Source: Streptomyces sp. V2I9 (lineage in GTDB: Bacteria; Actinomycetota; Actinomycetes; Streptomycetales; Streptomycetaceae). Taken from it: DNA of 64,000 nucleotides. The notes under the pieces are model-generated. The model made no database searches, was not told the origin of the DNA, and saw only the letters and a list, made by a program, of their open reading frames with translations. Each line of letters starts with the position of its first letter. The first letter of the stretch is position 1. Below are positions 17,713 to 25,487 of this stretch, piece after piece. The position numbers and the translations under genes were made by a program. Where the stretch lies: assembly GCF_030817475.1 (NCBI RefSeq), contig NZ_JAUSZJ010000002.1:6152626-6216625 (forward strand), in the 5' to 3' direction.

Positions 17713-19942
17713 CACCGCCACGGTGAAGGCGGACCGGGAGACCACCGACCGCACGCTGGAGGTGCTGCGCCGGCGGATCGACTCGCTCGGCGTCTCCGAA
17801 CCGACCCTGACCCGGTCCGGTGAGGACCGGATCATCGTCGAACTGCCCGACGTCCAGGATCCGCGCCAGGCTGCCGAAGTGATCGGCCGGACGGCGCAGC
17901 TGTCCTTCCACGCGGTGGAGGGCCCGGGCGCCGAGGGCCCGGGGGCCGAGGATCCGGACGGGAAGGCCCCGGACGGGAAAGTTCCTGACCCCGCTCCCAC
18001 CACCGATCCGGACGGGCTGACGCTCCCCGACGAGCAGGGCCGCTCCCTGGCGCTCGGCCCGTCCCGGCTCTCCGGCGCGGGCGTCGACGACGCCACCGCC
18101 GCGTTCGACGCGCAGGGCGGAGCGGGCTGGAGCGTGTCGCTGAAGTTCCACAAGGGCGCCGGCCAGGACTGGAAGAAACTGACCGGCGAGGCCGCCTGCC
18201 ACCCGGCGGGGGACGACCGGCGGAGGGTCGCCATCGTCCTCGACGAGAAGGTCATCTCCTCGCCGCAGGTCGCCCCCTCCGTCGGGTGCCGGGTCGGGCT
18301 GCCGTCCGGGACCACCCAGATCACCGGCTCGTTCAGCGCGGACGAGGCACGGGACCTGGCGCTGCTCATCAAGGGCGGGGCCCTGCCGGTGCCCGTCGAG
18401 ATCGTCGAACAGCGGACCGTCGGCCCGACGCTCGGCGCGGCGGCCATCGACGCGAGTGCGAAGGCCGCCCTCATCGGGGCGGCCGCGACCGCCCTCTTCA
18501 TCACCCTCGTCTACCGCCTCTTCGGCGCACTGGCCGCCGTGGCGCTGGCCGCGTACGGGGTGATCTCCTACGCGGCGCTCGTCGCCCTCGGCGTCACGCT
18601 GACCCTGCCCGGACTCGCCGGTTTCGTCCTGGCGATCGGGATGGCGGTCGACGCGAACGTCCTGGTCTTCGAACGGGCCAGGGAGGAGTGCGCCGACCGG
18701 CCGAAACGTTCCCTGCGCTCCGCGTTGACGACCGGATTCACGAAGGCGTGGAGCGCGGTCGCCGACTCCAACGCGACCACGCTGATCGCCGCCGGGCTCC
18801 TCTTCTTCCTGGGCTCGGGCCCGGTCAAGGGCTTCGGCGTCACGCTCGCCATCGGGGTCGTCGCCTCGATGTTCTCCGCCCTGGTCATCGCCCGCGCGCT
18901 CACCGAGATCGCCGCGAACTCCCGCTTCGTCAGCGACTACCGGAACGTCAACGGCATCGGACGCCCCGGAGCGGTACGGACCTGGCTGGTCCGCAAGGAC
19001 CCGCGGCTGTTCCGGAGGCCGGTCCGCTGGCTCGTCGTCTCGGCCGCGCTGGTCGCCGTCGCGGTGGCCGGGATCGTGGTGCGCGGGGTCGATCTGGGCG
19101 TCGAGTTCACCGGGGGCCGGCTGGTCGAGTACTCCACCAGCCGCCCGGTCGACGTCGAGACGGCACGCGACACGCTGGCCGCCGCCGGGTTCGAGGACGC
19201 CGAGGTCACCACGGCGGGCGACGGCGATCTGTCCGTACGCACCGGGAAGCTCGACAACGACGGCGAACACGCGCTGCGGACCGCGCTGGCGGAGGAGGGC
19301 GGCGAGACGAAGAAGGTACGGGACGAGCTGATCGGCCCCAGCCTCGGCGACGAACTGCGGCGCAACGCGCTGATCGCCCTGGGGGTCGCGGTGGCCGTGC
19401 AGCTGGCCTACCTCGCGGTCCGGTTCCGCTGGACGTTCGCGGTGGCGTCCGTCGTGGCGATGGTGCACGACGTGATCCTCGTGGTGGGCGCGTTCGCCTG
19501 GCTGGGGCGACCGGTGGACGGCATCTTCCTGGCCGCCCTCCTCACCGTCATCGGCTACTCGGTCAACGACTCGGTGGTCGTCTTCGACCGGGTACGGGAA
19601 CTGTGGGGGGCGAACCGGCGGGCCCCGCTGGACACCGTCGCCCGCCGGGCGGTCCTCCAGACCGTTCCGCGTACGGTGAACACCGGCATGGGCGCCCTGT
19701 TCATCCTGGCCGCCCTCGCGCTGCTGGGCGGCGATTCGCTCGCCGACTTCGCGATCGCCCTGCTCATCGGCATCGTCGTGGGCACCTGGTCCTCCGTGTT
19801 CACCGCCGTGCCCGGAGCCCTCGTACTGGAACGGAGCGCCGAGGCCCCGCCGCCGCCCGCACCGGGGAAGGGGAAGGGCACATCGCGCGGGAAGGGCCGT
19901 CCGGCGCGGCGCGACCCGCTCGACAACGGGGCGCGCGTCTGA
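17576..19942 (+). CDS. secDF: Fused protein translocase subunit SecDF
   Basis: 788-residue fusion of SecD and SecF, which use the proton motive force to help preproteins leave the Sec channel. ATG 17576 follows GGAGG. Residues 1-28 are the first membrane helix, followed by the SecD signature LGLDLQGGTR (30-39), a relatively short periplasmic P1 region with an acidic Pro/Gly-rich linker, and a helix bundle with GLAGFVLAIGMAVDANVLVFERAREE. The SecF half starts near 480 with DLGVEFTGGRLVEY and ends with TVIGYSVNDSVVVFDRVRE. Streptomyces also encode separate secD and secF, so this is probably the accessory copy (family knowledge). Confidence 0.93.
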   Translation: MTRATVVRAVLAVAVLLVSVFITLTMSPRLGLDLQGGTRIVLQARDTATVKADRETTDRTLEVLRRRIDSLGVSEPTLTRSGEDRIIVELPDVQDPRQAAEVIGRTAQLSFHAVEGPGAEGPGAEDPDGKAPDGKVPDPAPTTDPDGLTLPDEQGRSLALGPSRLSGAGVDDATAAFDAQGGAGWSVSLKFHKGAGQDWKKLTGEAACHPAGDDRRRVAIVLDEKVISSPQVAPSVGCRVGLPSGTTQITGSFSADEARDLALLIKGGALPVPVEIVEQRTVGPTLGAAAIDASAKAALIGAAATALFITLVYRLFGALAAVALAAYGVISYAALVALGVTLTLPGLAGFVLAIGMAVDANVLVFERAREECADRPKRSLRSALTTGFTKAWSAVADSNATTLIAAGLLFFLGSGPVKGFGVTLAIGVVASMFSALVIARALTEIAANSRFVSDYRNVNGIGRPGAVRTWLVRKDPRLFRRPVRWLVVSAALVAVAVAGIVVRGVDLGVEFTGGRLVEYSTSRPVDVETARDTLAAAGFEDAEVTTAGDGDLSVRTGKLDNDGEHALRTALAEEGGETKKVRDELIGPSLGDELRRNALIALGVAVAVQLAYLAVRFRWTFAVASVVAMVHDVILVVGAFAWLGRPVDGIFLAALLTVIGYSVNDSVVVFDRVRELWGANRRAPLDTVARRAVLQTVPRTVNTGMGALFILAALALLGGDSLADFAIALLIGIVVGTWSSVFTAVPGALVLERSAEAPPPPAPGKGKGTSRGKGRPARRDPLDNGARV

Positions 19943-19970
19943 GGTGATCCCGCCTCGGGGCTCGGCACGA

Positions 19971-20010
19971 CGCCGGCCCTCACGACCCGATGCGGTCGTG
20001 AGGGCCGGCG
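19971..20010. terminator. Strong bidirectional terminator hairpin
   Basis: A perfect 17-bp stem (19971-19987 / 19994-20010) with a 6-base loop between the convergent secDF and XRE genes. Placed to stop transcription from both sides. Confidence 0.85.
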
Positions 20011-20043
20011 CCCGGCCCCCGGATCGCATCCGCTGTGACGGTC

Positions 20044-20931
20044 TCAGGCATCACGAGGTACGTGGGCGTGCAGAAAGGCGGCGGTCTCCCGGTCGGCGGG
20101 GAGGAACGTCTCGATGGCCAGCTCGGCCACCGTCACGTCCATCGGTGTGTTGAACGTTGCGATCGACGACACGAACGACAGGACGTGGCCGCCGTGTTCG
20201 AGCAGCATCGGCAACGCGAACGCGGTGGCCTTCCGCTGCCGGCCCGTACCGCCCGCCCGTCCGGCGCCTCCGTGCCGCCCGGTACCGTCCTGCCCGCCTC
20301 CGGGGGCCGTGACGGCGGCCCGTTCGGGGGTCGTCCGTCCAGGGGCCGGGTAGGCGGCCACCTCCTCGTACAGTTCGCGCAGGGCGGGTGAGCGTACGAG
20401 GGCGATCTGCCGCTCCATCTGCGCCAGCAGGTCGGCCCGCCACTCCGGAAGGTTCACGATGCGCGGGGCGAGCCCTTCCGGGTGGAGCGTGAGCCGCATG
20501 GCGTTCACGGGCGGGGCCAGCAGCTTCTCCGGCACCCCTTCCAGCAGCAGGGCGATCCCCCGGTTGGCGGCCACCACTCCGTAGACGCCGTCCACCACGA
20601 GCGCCGGATACGGCTCGTACGCGGTGAGCAGCCGGTCGAGGCTCTCGCGCAGGGAGGACATCGCGGGGTCGTCGAGCGGCGTCTGCGCGTAGCGGGGCGC
20701 GTAACCGGCCACCACGAGCAGGGCGTTGCGCTCACGGACGGGGACATCCAGCTCCTCGGCCAGCCGCAGGACCATGTCCTCGCTCGGCCGTGACCGGCCC
20801 GTCTCGATGAACGAGATGTGGCGGGCGGAGGAATCCGCGCGCAGGGCCAGCTCCAACTGGCTGATGCGCCGGTGTTCCCGCCACTCCCGCAGCAGCGGCC
20901 CTACTCCTGTGTCGGTCAGGACAGTCGTCAT
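20044..20931 (-). CDS. XRE family transcriptional regulator with MmyB-like ligand-binding domain
   Basis: 295 residues. Residues ~10-65 form an XRE helix-turn-helix (LLREWREHRRISQLELALRA, RHISFIETGRSRPS). The rest matches the MmyB-like domain found in many Streptomyces regulators (YEPYPALVVDGVYGVVAANR, TFNTPMDVTVAELAIETFLPADRET), which may bind a small ligand such as a fatty acid. A Gly/Arg-rich insertion (GGGQDGTGRHGGAGRAGG) interrupts this domain. It is divergent from the pterin dehydratase across 55 bases, so it may control that gene and itself (inference). Confidence 0.88.
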   Translation of the reverse strand: MTTVLTDTGVGPLLREWREHRRISQLELALRADSSARHISFIETGRSRPSEDMVLRLAEELDVPVRERNALLVVAGYAPRYAQTPLDDPAMSSLRESLDRLLTAYEPYPALVVDGVYGVVAANRGIALLLEGVPEKLLAPPVNAMRLTLHPEGLAPRIVNLPEWRADLLAQMERQIALVRSPALRELYEEVAAYPAPGRTTPERAAVTAPGGGQDGTGRHGGAGRAGGTGRQRKATAFALPMLLEHGGHVLSFVSSIATFNTPMDVTVAELAIETFLPADRETAAFLHAHVPRDA

Positions 20932-20986
20932 GCCCAGACCGTAACGTCACCACCCCCACACCCGCCCAGGACCACGGGAGCCTTCC

Positions 20987-21295
20987 ATGACCGCCGAGCC
21001 GCTGTCACCCGCCGAGATCGACCGCCGACTGGAGAGCCTGCCCGGCTGGACGCTGCAAGGGGGCGACCGGATCACCCGGACCTTCCGGCTGCCCTCCCAC
21101 GTGGCCGCCGCGGCGCTGACGGCCCACATCGCCGCGATCCAGGACGAGGTGAACCATCACTCGGAACTGACCCTCGGCTACGACACGGTGGCCCTCTCCG
21201 TCCGCACGCACGACGCGGGAGGCACGGTCACCGAGAAGGACTTCGCTCTCGCCACCCGGGTGACGGCCGCAGCCCCGGCCCACGGCGCCGAGTAG
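20987..21295 (+). CDS. phhB: 4a-hydroxytetrahydrobiopterin dehydratase (pterin carbinolamine dehydratase)
   Basis: 102 residues, typical for the family, from ATG 20987. It dehydrates 4a-hydroxytetrahydropterin to regenerate cofactor for aromatic amino-acid hydroxylases, and in some bacteria takes part in molybdopterin-related chemistry. Signature region: DEVNHHSELTLGYDTVAL (His57, His58) and RTHDAGGTVTEKDFALA. The usual HHP is HHS, a tolerated variant. No aromatic hydroxylase gene is nearby. It is divergent from the XRE regulator. Confidence 0.87.
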   Translation: MTAEPLSPAEIDRRLESLPGWTLQGGDRITRTFRLPSHVAAAALTAHIAAIQDEVNHHSELTLGYDTVALSVRTHDAGGTVTEKDFALATRVTAAAPAHGAE

Positions 21296-21355
21296 CCCAC
21301 CGAGGTCACGCCTGCCGGCCGGACGGGCTGCCCGGGCCATGCCCGCCGAGGTCAC

Positions 21356-21460
21356 GCCTGCCCGGCCGACGTCCCGCCGCAGGGCCGCACGGCCGTCAAG
21401 ATCGCCTGCCCGGCCGACGTTCCGCCGCAGGGGCGCGTGGCCGTCGGGACCGCCTGCCCC
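21356..21460. repeat. 48-bp tandem repeat, two copies plus a fragment
   Basis: Units 21356-21403 and 21404-21451 start gcctgcccggccgacgt and share ccgccgcaggg and ggccgtc; a third fragment begins at 21452. A related sequence (cgaggtcacgcctg) also occurs at 21301 and 21347. Noncoding gap between the dehydratase and LysR genes. No function visible. Confidence 0.65.
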
Positions 21461-21507
21461 GCCCGGTCGGCCCGCCCTCCGCGCCGGGGCGCCCGAACGG
21501 CCCCGGC

Positions 21508-22470
21508 TCAGGCCACCGTGCCGAACCTCGGGTGCGCGCCGAGCCACCGCGCGTAGCTCGGGCTGCGGGACACCGCCTCCGTGTACGCCGCGCGGGTCGC
21601 CCCGGTCACCGTCCTCGCCGCGGCGTCGGCGGCGGGGGAGTGCGGGTGCCAGCCCACCAGATGGCGCCAGCTGAGCGGGGCGCCGGCCAGCGGTCGGGTC
21701 ACCACGCCGGGCGTGGGCGGGAACGTCGCCCGGCACAGCCCGATCGCCCGCCCCACCTGCACCAGGTGGACGACGGAAGCGGTGTCCGTTTCGAACACCG
21801 ACACCGGGGTGAAGCCGGACCGGGCGCAGGCCGCGGTGAAGCAGTCGGCGAAGCAGCCTTCCCCCGGAACGTCCGCCCAGCCCTCGTCCGCGAGCGCGGC
21901 CAGCTCCAACTCCGCTTCTCCGGCGAGCGGGTGCTCCTCCGGCAGCATCACGAACACCGGATCCACCCCGACGACCTCCCACACCAGCCGGTCCGGCAGC
22001 GGCGGCGGACTCTCGCCGCACGTCCCGATCAACGCGAAGTCCAGCCGTCCGTCGATCACCAGCGAGGCGATCTCGCCCACCGACCACGAGGTGTACGTCG
22101 ACACCTGCGCCGACGGATGCGCCGCGGCCATCCGGTCCACCAGGCCGCCGAGCAGCGGACCGTGCGTACCGCCCAGCCGGAACCGGTCCAGCGACCCCGT
22201 CGCGTTGGCGAACCGCACCGCCTCCGCCTGGAGTTCGCTGACCGCGGGCAGGACCACCCGCGCCCGCTCCAGCACCAGCTCCCCGAGCGGGGTGGCGCGT
22301 GCTCCGGTGTGGTCGCGGTCGAAGAGAACGCCTCCCAGGGCCTTCTCGATCCGCCTCAACTGAGCGCTGAGAGCGGGCTGGGCAAGCCCCAGTGCGGCGG
22401 CGGCCTTGGTGAGGCTGCCGGTGTCGGCTATGGCACGGACCGTTCTCAGATGGCGCAACTCCAGCTCCAT
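21508..22470 (-). CDS. LysR family transcriptional regulator
   Basis: 320 residues. The N-terminal winged helix is canonical: LRHLRTVRAIADTGSLTKAA ... GLAQPALSAQLRRIEKALG. The C-terminal periplasmic-binding-protein-like domain follows (FRLGGTHGPLLGGLVDRM, FALIGTCGESPPPLPDRLVW). LysR proteins usually control an adjacent, often divergent gene; the divergent neighbour is the His-rich methyltransferase 367 bases away. Effector unknown. Confidence 0.92.
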   Translation of the reverse strand: MELELRHLRTVRAIADTGSLTKAAAALGLAQPALSAQLRRIEKALGGVLFDRDHTGARATPLGELVLERARVVLPAVSELQAEAVRFANATGSLDRFRLGGTHGPLLGGLVDRMAAAHPSAQVSTYTSWSVGEIASLVIDGRLDFALIGTCGESPPPLPDRLVWEVVGVDPVFVMLPEEHPLAGEAELELAALADEGWADVPGEGCFADCFTAACARSGFTPVSVFETDTASVVHLVQVGRAIGLCRATFPPTPGVVTRPLAGAPLSWRHLVGWHPHSPAADAAARTVTGATRAAYTEAVSRSPSYARWLGAHPRFGTVA

Positions 22471-22837
22471 AAGGGCAAGTTATGGGCCCGGACGCACCCC
22501 GGCAATATGTGTGCTCCGCCTACCGTTCGGTCGGTGTACACGCCGCGTACCCCGGCCGGGGCGCACGGCGTGGGACGGGTTCCGCTCGAGCCGTTCCAGG
22601 CGCCGTCCCCGGCGGCATCGCGGTGGTCCGCGGCCCCGCCCCGTACACCGTGGGCGACGCGGACGGGACGGCCCCGCACGGGCTCATCGGGCCCGGCGTC
22701 CGCACCACGAGGCGGGCCGGCGGGGGACGCCCGCGTCGGCCCGCGGGAGCCGGGCGGCGAACCGCCGGGAGAAGGCGCGATTTGCCGGACCGGCAACGAA
22801 GCTTGCCGTGAGCCCGACCGTTGGCGACGCTGGCCCC
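22471..22837. other. Divergent intergenic region (367 bp), no gene
   Basis: Space between the LysR gene and the His-rich methyltransferase. A 109-codon open frame (22482-22811) crosses it but lacks an RBS and any recognisable domain, and I do not regard it as a gene. It presumably carries the promoters and the LysR binding site; I could not pick out a clear T-N11-A palindrome. Confidence 0.5.
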
Positions 22838-23785
22838 ATGAGCAGCCATGCCGGCCACGGCCACCACGACACGCCCGCCCCCGCCACCTCCGTGCACGCG
22901 CACGCCCACGGTCACGCGCACGGGTCCGGGGGCGATCCCGAGACGGACATCGACTGGGACGTCCTCGGCCCCCTGCTGGAACAGGAGGCCGAACTCAACG
23001 CCGCGCAGTACGAGGAGGCGGCACGCTGGATCGCCGCCCTGCCCACCGCGCCCGAGGTCCGCCGCATCCTGGACGTCGGCAGCGGCCCCGGTGTCGTCTC
23101 CTGCCTGCTGGCCGAGGTCTTCCCCGGCGCCGAGGTGGTCGCCGTGGACGCGACGCCCGCTCTCCTGGAACGCGCGACGAACCGTGCGCGACGCCTCGGG
23201 CTGGGCGACCGCTTCCGGACCCTGACCGCCGAACTCCCCGCAGACATCGGCATCCTGGACGAGGCCGATCTGATCTGGGCGGGAAACTCCCTGCACCATC
23301 TGGGCGATCAGCGCGCCGCCCTGGCGGGATTCGCCTCCCTGCTGCGGCCGGGCGGCACGGTCGCGCTCGTCGAAGGCGGACTTCCGACCCGGCGACTGCC
23401 CCGCGACATCGGCATCGGGGAGCCCGGCCTGGAGGCCCGGATGGGCGCGGCCGCCGCCGCCCGCTTCGAGCGCATGCGCTCCGAACTTCCCGGAGCCCAG
23501 CGGGAGACCGAGGACTGGCGTGCCCTGTTCAGCGCGGTCGGACTCGCCCCGCAGGGCACCCGCAGCTTCCTCCTCGACCTGCCCGCTCCGCTCTCCGGCC
23601 CCGCCCGCGAGCACGTCGTCGCGAGCATCGCCCGCGAGCGCGAGGTGCTGGGTGATCTGCTGACGTCGGAGGACAGCGCCGTACTGGAACGGCTGCTGGA
23701 CCCCGAGGACCCCGAGGGGCTCCACCACCGCCCCGACGTCCACCTGCTCTCCGCCCGCACGGTGCATCTGGGCCGCCGCGCCTGA
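22838..23785 (+). CDS. Class I SAM-dependent methyltransferase with His-rich N-terminus
   Basis: 315 residues from ATG 22838; no strong RBS is visible. The first ~32 residues contain 11 histidines (HAGHGHH, HAHAHGHAHG), a likely metal-binding tail. The methyltransferase core is standard: motif I ILDVGSGPGVVSCLL, acidic beta-2 VVAVDATP, then DLIWAGNSLHHLGDQ and FASLLRPGGTVALVEGG. Substrate unknown. Divergent from a LysR regulator that may control it. Confidence 0.85.
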   Translation: MSSHAGHGHHDTPAPATSVHAHAHGHAHGSGGDPETDIDWDVLGPLLEQEAELNAAQYEEAARWIAALPTAPEVRRILDVGSGPGVVSCLLAEVFPGAEVVAVDATPALLERATNRARRLGLGDRFRTLTAELPADIGILDEADLIWAGNSLHHLGDQRAALAGFASLLRPGGTVALVEGGLPTRRLPRDIGIGEPGLEARMGAAAAARFERMRSELPGAQRETEDWRALFSAVGLAPQGTRSFLLDLPAPLSGPAREHVVASIAREREVLGDLLTSEDSAVLERLLDPEDPEGLHHRPDVHLLSARTVHLGRRA

Positions 23786-23832
23786 GCCCGTCCCGCCGCA
23801 CCGGGCCCCGCGCGCGCCTCGCCGGCCCGCTC

Positions 23833-24300
23833 CTACGTCACCGGCTCCAACCGCCACCACTGGAAGGGGGAGTCGGTGTCCTCCCACTGCTGGACCGTCC
23901 CTCCGGCCTCCGTGGAGGCGTCCGCGACCTCCATGACGAGGCCGCTGACGAAGCTCACCAGCGTCACCGTGCCGGGCGCCTCCGCGTGCTGTTCGATCAG
24001 CCACTCCTGGGCGCCGAAGTTGTTGGCCTTCCACTGCTGGATGCGGACGCCCTTCTCGGTGCCCGCGCCCGCCACGTCCAGCCGCTTCCCGCTGTGCTCG
24101 TTGACCAGGTGGAAGAGGGCCGCGCCCTCGTGGACGGGGGACAGCCGCCACACCTGGGCGGCCGTCCCGTCGTCGAGGCCCTGCTGAACCCTGGCCCCGC
24201 TGCCCCTGGCCGCGCCGTGCACCTCCAGCAGCAGCCGGCTGCCGACGTTGCGCAGGCGGTACGGGCCCGCCTCGACGACCGGTGCGAGTTCGCCGCTCAT
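23833..24300 (-). CDS. Ricin-type beta-trefoil lectin domain protein
   Basis: 155 residues from ATG 24300. A single RICIN beta-trefoil fills the chain, with three repeats closing on Q-x-W-type motifs: DDGTAAQVWRL, RIQQWKANNFGAQEW and VQQWEDTDSPFQWW. Such domains bind galactose-type or related sugars. There is no signal peptide and no catalytic domain, which is unusual since the fold is normally appended to secreted hydrolases. Probable stand-alone intracellular or non-classically exported lectin. Confidence 0.85.
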   Translation of the reverse strand: MSGELAPVVEAGPYRLRNVGSRLLLEVHGAARGSGARVQQGLDDGTAAQVWRLSPVHEGAALFHLVNEHSGKRLDVAGAGTEKGVRIQQWKANNFGAQEWLIEQHAEAPGTVTLVSFVSGLVMEVADASTEAGGTVQQWEDTDSPFQWWRLEPVT

Positions 24301-24382
24301 GTTCCTGCTTCTCCCCGTTCGACAGGGGTCCGTGTCACCGCGGACCCCGCTTGCTGTGAACCGCCGCCGCACCGGCCGACGA

Positions 24383-24416
24383 CGGCGCCCCCACCGCGTT
24401 CACGGTGGGGGCGCCG
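24383..24416 (-). terminator. Terminator hairpin after the aldo/keto reductase
   Basis: A perfect 14-bp stem (24383-24396 / 24403-24416) with a 6-base loop, immediately downstream of the minus-strand reductase gene. Confidence 0.8.
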
Positions 24417-24431
24417 CGCGGCCGGACGCGG

Positions 24432-25268
24432 TCAGGCGCCGACGTTGAACTCGGCCGGGTCCGGGCCGAGCCGCTTGCCCTCGTCCAGGGCCGCGAAGGC
24501 GGCGAGGTCGTCGGCGTCCAGTTCGAAGCCGAACACGTCGAGGTTCTCCTTGATCCGCGACGGGGTCACGGACTTCGGGATCACGACGGTGCCGGTCTGC
24601 AGGTGCCAGCGCAGCACCACCTGGGCGGGGGTGCGGCCGTGCTTCCGGGCGATGGCGACGACCGTCGGCACCTCCAGCAGGCCCTTGCCCTGGCCCAGCG
24701 GCGACCACGCCTCGGTGACGATGCCGTGGTCGGCGTGGAAGGCGCGGGACTCGGCCTGCTGGAGCTGCGGGTGCAGCTCGATCTGGTTGACGGCGGGGAC
24801 CACGGAGGTCTCGGCGAGCAGCCGCTTCAGGTGCTCGGGGTGGAAGTTCGACACGCCGATGGCCTTCGCGCGGCCGTCGGCGAGGATCTTCTCGAACGCC
24901 TTGTACGTGTCGGTGTACGCGTCCTTCGCCGGGACCGGCCAGTGGATCAGGTACAGATCGACGTAGTCCAGGCCGAGCCTGTCCAGCGAGGCGTCGAAGG
25001 CGCGCAGGGTGCTGTCGTGACCCTGCTCGCTGTTCCACAGCTTCGTGGTCACGAAGAGTTCGTCGCGGCCGACGCCGGAAGCGGCGATGGCCTTGCCGGT
25101 GCCCGTCTCGTTCTCGTAGATCGCGGCGGTGTCGATGCTCCGGTACCCGGTCTCGATGGCGGTGGCGACCGCGTTCTCCGCCTCGTCGTCCGGCACCTGC
25201 CAGACGCCGAAACCGAGCTGCGGCATGTCGAGGCCGTTGTTGAGGGTGATGGAGGGGACCTGGCTCAC
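24432..25268 (-). CDS. Aldo/keto reductase
   Basis: 278-residue NADPH-dependent oxidoreductase with TIM-barrel fold, similar to 2,5-diketo-D-gluconate reductases. The catalytic tetrad is intact: Asp46 and Tyr51 in IDTAAIYENE, Lys76 in TTKLW and His109 in LIHWP. NADP-binding elements near the C-terminus: VIPKSVTPSRIKEN. Monocistronic with its own terminator. Substrates of this family are broad (aldehydes, ketosugars), so the physiological one is not assignable. Confidence 0.93.
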   Translation of the reverse strand: MSQVPSITLNNGLDMPQLGFGVWQVPDDEAENAVATAIETGYRSIDTAAIYENETGTGKAIAASGVGRDELFVTTKLWNSEQGHDSTLRAFDASLDRLGLDYVDLYLIHWPVPAKDAYTDTYKAFEKILADGRAKAIGVSNFHPEHLKRLLAETSVVPAVNQIELHPQLQQAESRAFHADHGIVTEAWSPLGQGKGLLEVPTVVAIARKHGRTPAQVVLRWHLQTGTVVIPKSVTPSRIKENLDVFGFELDADDLAAFAALDEGKRLGPDPAEFNVGA

Positions 25269-25487
25269 GAGCGGTCGATCCTAACGTCGTCGGTGGGTGA
25301 CTCCCCACGACAACGAGCGGACGCGCCCGGGCATTCCCGCCGCCGCGCACGGGATGGCCGACCGCCCGCCGCCCCTGCGGGTGGGCGGTCCGCCGCCCCA
25401 CCCCGGCGGCCCCTGGCCGTCCGCGGGCCGGTGGTCTCCCGGCCCCTCGGCCGTCCGTGGGGCAGCGGTCCGGAGAGCCGGCTCGGG

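Noticed and set aside
22482..22811. 109-codon open frame between the LysR and methyltransferase genes
   Set aside because: No RBS, no signal peptide or domain, and random-looking composition.
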